A DNA stretch of 38,921 nt from CAYGVX01 sp964395545. GTDB taxonomy: Archaea; Thermoproteota; Bathyarchaeia; Bathyarchaeales; SOJC01. The stretch spans positions 1-38,921 of the forward strand of contig CAYNAW010000008.1 of NCBI GenBank assembly GCA_964395545.1, read 5' to 3'. Positions 37,886-38,921 of this stretch are shown one piece after another. A program made the translations under genes and the position numbers. Numbering within the stretch: the stretch's first letter is position 1; every line of letters starts with the position of its first letter. The notes under the pieces are model-generated. The model had not been told where the DNA came from, made no database searches, and was given only the letters and a program-made list of their open reading frames with translations.

Positions 37886-37895
37886 ATAAGCTTAT
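37886..37895 (-). promoter_or_regulatory. Palindromic TATA region of the Lrp-like gene
   Basis: ATAAGCTTAT is a 10-base palindrome with the minus-strand TATA box (CTTATAGG) inside it, about 30 bases from TTG 37859. TGC and GCA trinucleotides flank it on either side. It may act as both TATA box and operator. Confidence 0.4.
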
Positions 37896-38019
37896 TGCAC
37901 CGACGAGCCGAAACGTTGCGAACTCGCACAAAATGGGCTGCATACCGTAATGCATTTATCTGTTCCACCGCACCTTAAAGCCAGCACGCGCGTAAGAATA
38001 TGAGACAAATGCCGAGAGG

Positions 38020-38093
38020 AATATAAAGAAAGAAAAGGGGCACGCCTCGGAAAAGTGTAAGGACAAAACAGCCTTACGAGAACGCCCTGCCCC
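38020..38093 (+). promoter_or_regulatory. Promoter and structured leader of the nusA-like/aspS operon
   Basis: GAATATAAAG (38019-38028) is a TATA box, so transcription should start near 38045. The leader before ATG 38118 can fold: GTAAGG (38057-38062) pairs with CCTTAC (38072-38077) around a nine-base loop, and GGGGCA (38037-38042) can pair with TGCCCC (38088-38093) to close it. CCGAG (38012-38016) can pair with CTCGG (38046-38050) as an alternative. The outer pairing depends on the exact transcript start. No known riboswitch motif was recognised. Confidence 0.4.
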
Positions 38094-38117
38094 CTGCGGC
38101 CGTGAGGATGCAAGACC

Positions 38118-38627
38118 ATGAAAACACAACTATGCAATTTCTGCCTAAGAAGCGGGATACTCTGCTCAAAATGCCAGTCAAGAGTCAAATCTGGGCAGAT
38201 AAGTGAAACTTACCTCGAAGTCGCCCGCTTACTCCTATCTCTTGAAGGGAAGTATCCTACTCTTCAAGACACCGACTTTTACGACGCGATTGAGGCAGAC
38301 GGAGTTCTCGCTCTGATTGTGGGAAAAGGCGATGTTGCTCGTCTTCTAGGCTATGGTGGGAAAATCGTCAAAGCTATCGGTGAAAAGACCGGCAAGAATA
38401 TCCGAATTTTGGAGCATCGCGTTGACGACAGGAAGTTTATCGAAGACCTTTTTGCACCGTTGACTGTCCTCACGATAAATACTATCTGGCTGCCTGACGA
38501 CACCACGGAGACTCGGGTGATTCTCAGGAGAAGAGGCAGAGGACCGGGGCCGATAAACGTGAAGGCGATGAAACAGATTGCTAAGAAAGTCAGAAACATG
38601 GTTATAAGAGTGGAATTCTCAATCTGA
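38118..38627 (+). CDS. Archaeal NusA-like KH-domain protein with N-terminal zinc finger
   Basis: A 169-residue RNA-binding protein. The first 20 residues hold a zinc knuckle, Cys6-x2-Cys9 and Cys16-x2-Cys19 ('LCNFCLRSGILCSKC'). Residues 60-105 contain a KH-type motif ('ALIVGKGDVARLLGYGGKIV' with the Gly-rich loop) and the C-terminus has a second KH-like part ('VILRRRGRGPGPINVKAMKQ'). In archaea this gene commonly precedes aspS, as it does here (7-base gap). Its role in transcription elongation or RNA processing is not settled. Confidence 0.85.
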   Translation: MKTQLCNFCLRSGILCSKCQSRVKSGQISETYLEVARLLLSLEGKYPTLQDTDFYDAIEADGVLALIVGKGDVARLLGYGGKIVKAIGEKTGKNIRILEHRVDDRKFIEDLFAPLTVLTINTIWLPDDTTETRVILRRRGRGPGPINVKAMKQIAKKVRNMVIRVEFSI

Positions 38628-38634
38628 GGCACAC

Positions 38635-38921
38635 ATGGCTATGAAGCTCGACTCGATGGGTGGCTGGCGAAAAACAGGATTCACCTCGGACGTGAAGCCA
38701 GAACTCGACGGTCAAGAGGTCACCGTCATGGGCTGGGTCCAAGAAATCCGAGACTTGGGCGCCATAAAATTCATCGTCCTACAGGACCTGCGTGGAACGC
38801 TGCAGATAACCATCCCCACCAAGAAAGTTGACAAGGAGGTTCTGGAGAAGGCGAAAGCCTTGCAGACACAGTACTGCATTGGAGTGAGAGGAACTGTCAA
38901 GAAAACCACAATGACTCAGCG
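38635..38921 (+). CDS. aspS: Aspartyl-tRNA synthetase, 5' end only
   Basis: The gene runs off the right edge; about 95 residues are visible. They form the N-terminal OB-fold anticodon-binding domain: 'FTSDVKPELDGQEVTVMGWV', 'EIRDLGAIKFIVLQDLRGTL' and 'QYCIGVRGTVKK', as in archaeal AspRS, which may also charge tRNA-Asn. ATG 38635 follows the nusA-like stop by 7 bases; an in-frame ATG 6 bases later is an alternative start. The catalytic core is not in the window. Confidence 0.93.
   Translation, partial: MAMKLDSMGGWRKTGFTSDVKPELDGQEVTVMGWVQEIRDLGAIKFIVLQDLRGTLQITIPTKKVDKEVLEKAKALQTQYCIGVRGTVKKTTMTQ

Noticed and set aside
38012..38093. H/ACA or C/D guide RNA ahead of the nusA-like gene
   Set aside because: There is no ACA box after the stem and no proper C or D box, so a guide RNA is not supported; only a structured leader is noted.

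Overview
The window is archaeal chromosome. The evidence is the ribosomal and information block S19e - PDCD5 - L39e - L31e - IF6 - L18Ae/LX - prefoldin alpha - FtsY, a lone L40e, an archaeal NusA-like KH protein in front of AspRS, a DTD2-type D-aminoacyl-tRNA deacylase, TATA-box promoters about 25 bases upstream of start codons, and many leaderless-looking genes with GTG or TTG starts. The gene content and the style of the L40e and L31e proteins suggest the Thermoproteota (TACK) side, perhaps a Bathyarchaeia-like lineage. That placement is inference; nothing in the window proves it.

Layout. 1-4000 is an extracellular-protein region on the minus strand: a NosD-like beta-helix protein that runs off the left edge, and a translationally coupled pair in which a cohesin-like membrane protein is followed by a small dockerin-like secreted protein. 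4400-6400 holds a MoaD/ThiS protein, an M24 Xaa-Pro peptidase and an Lrp/AsnC regulator. 6600-9500 is a copper island: a YHS protein, a YHS-fused CopA ATPase and a divergent PadR-TRASH regulator, with two inverted repeats sharing one half-site between them. A threonine dehydratase follows.

10755-15251 is the most unusual stretch. Four small proteins share a beta-beta-alpha N-terminal module and a winged-helix-like C-terminus (three in an operon, one divergent). Next to them is a two-gene NurA-like nuclease / HerA-like ATPase operon without Mre11 or Rad50. I regard this as the best candidate for an undescribed DNA-processing or defence system.

15250-19350 holds a flavin-binding oxidoreductase-like gene with an MFS transporter, and an operon of an SPFH/triple-zinc-ribbon protein, a helical partner and a frameshifted leader gene. 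19414-23163 is the ribosomal/translation/SRP block. 23230-26230 has an atypical carbamoyltransferase coupled to a second MFS transporter, divergent from dtdA.

26230-30450 is a tRNA-bounded accessory region: tRNA-Gly, a GNAT gene, the wreck of a PLD-family nuclease, then a 3.1-kb segment flanked by a duplicated 3' end of tRNA-Phe. That segment carries a B12-type radical SAM gene, a broken eRF1/Pelota-like gene and a small membrane protein, and no integrase. 30550-34520 contains small membrane and regulatory genes, a methyltransferase, tRNA-Val, a second B12-radical SAM gene and L40e. The right end has an ArsR-type regulator with overlapping palindromes, sucCD, an Lrp-like regulator, and the nusA-like/aspS operon behind a structured leader; aspS runs off the right edge.

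No CRISPR array, rRNA, insertion-sequence transposase or integrase was seen.
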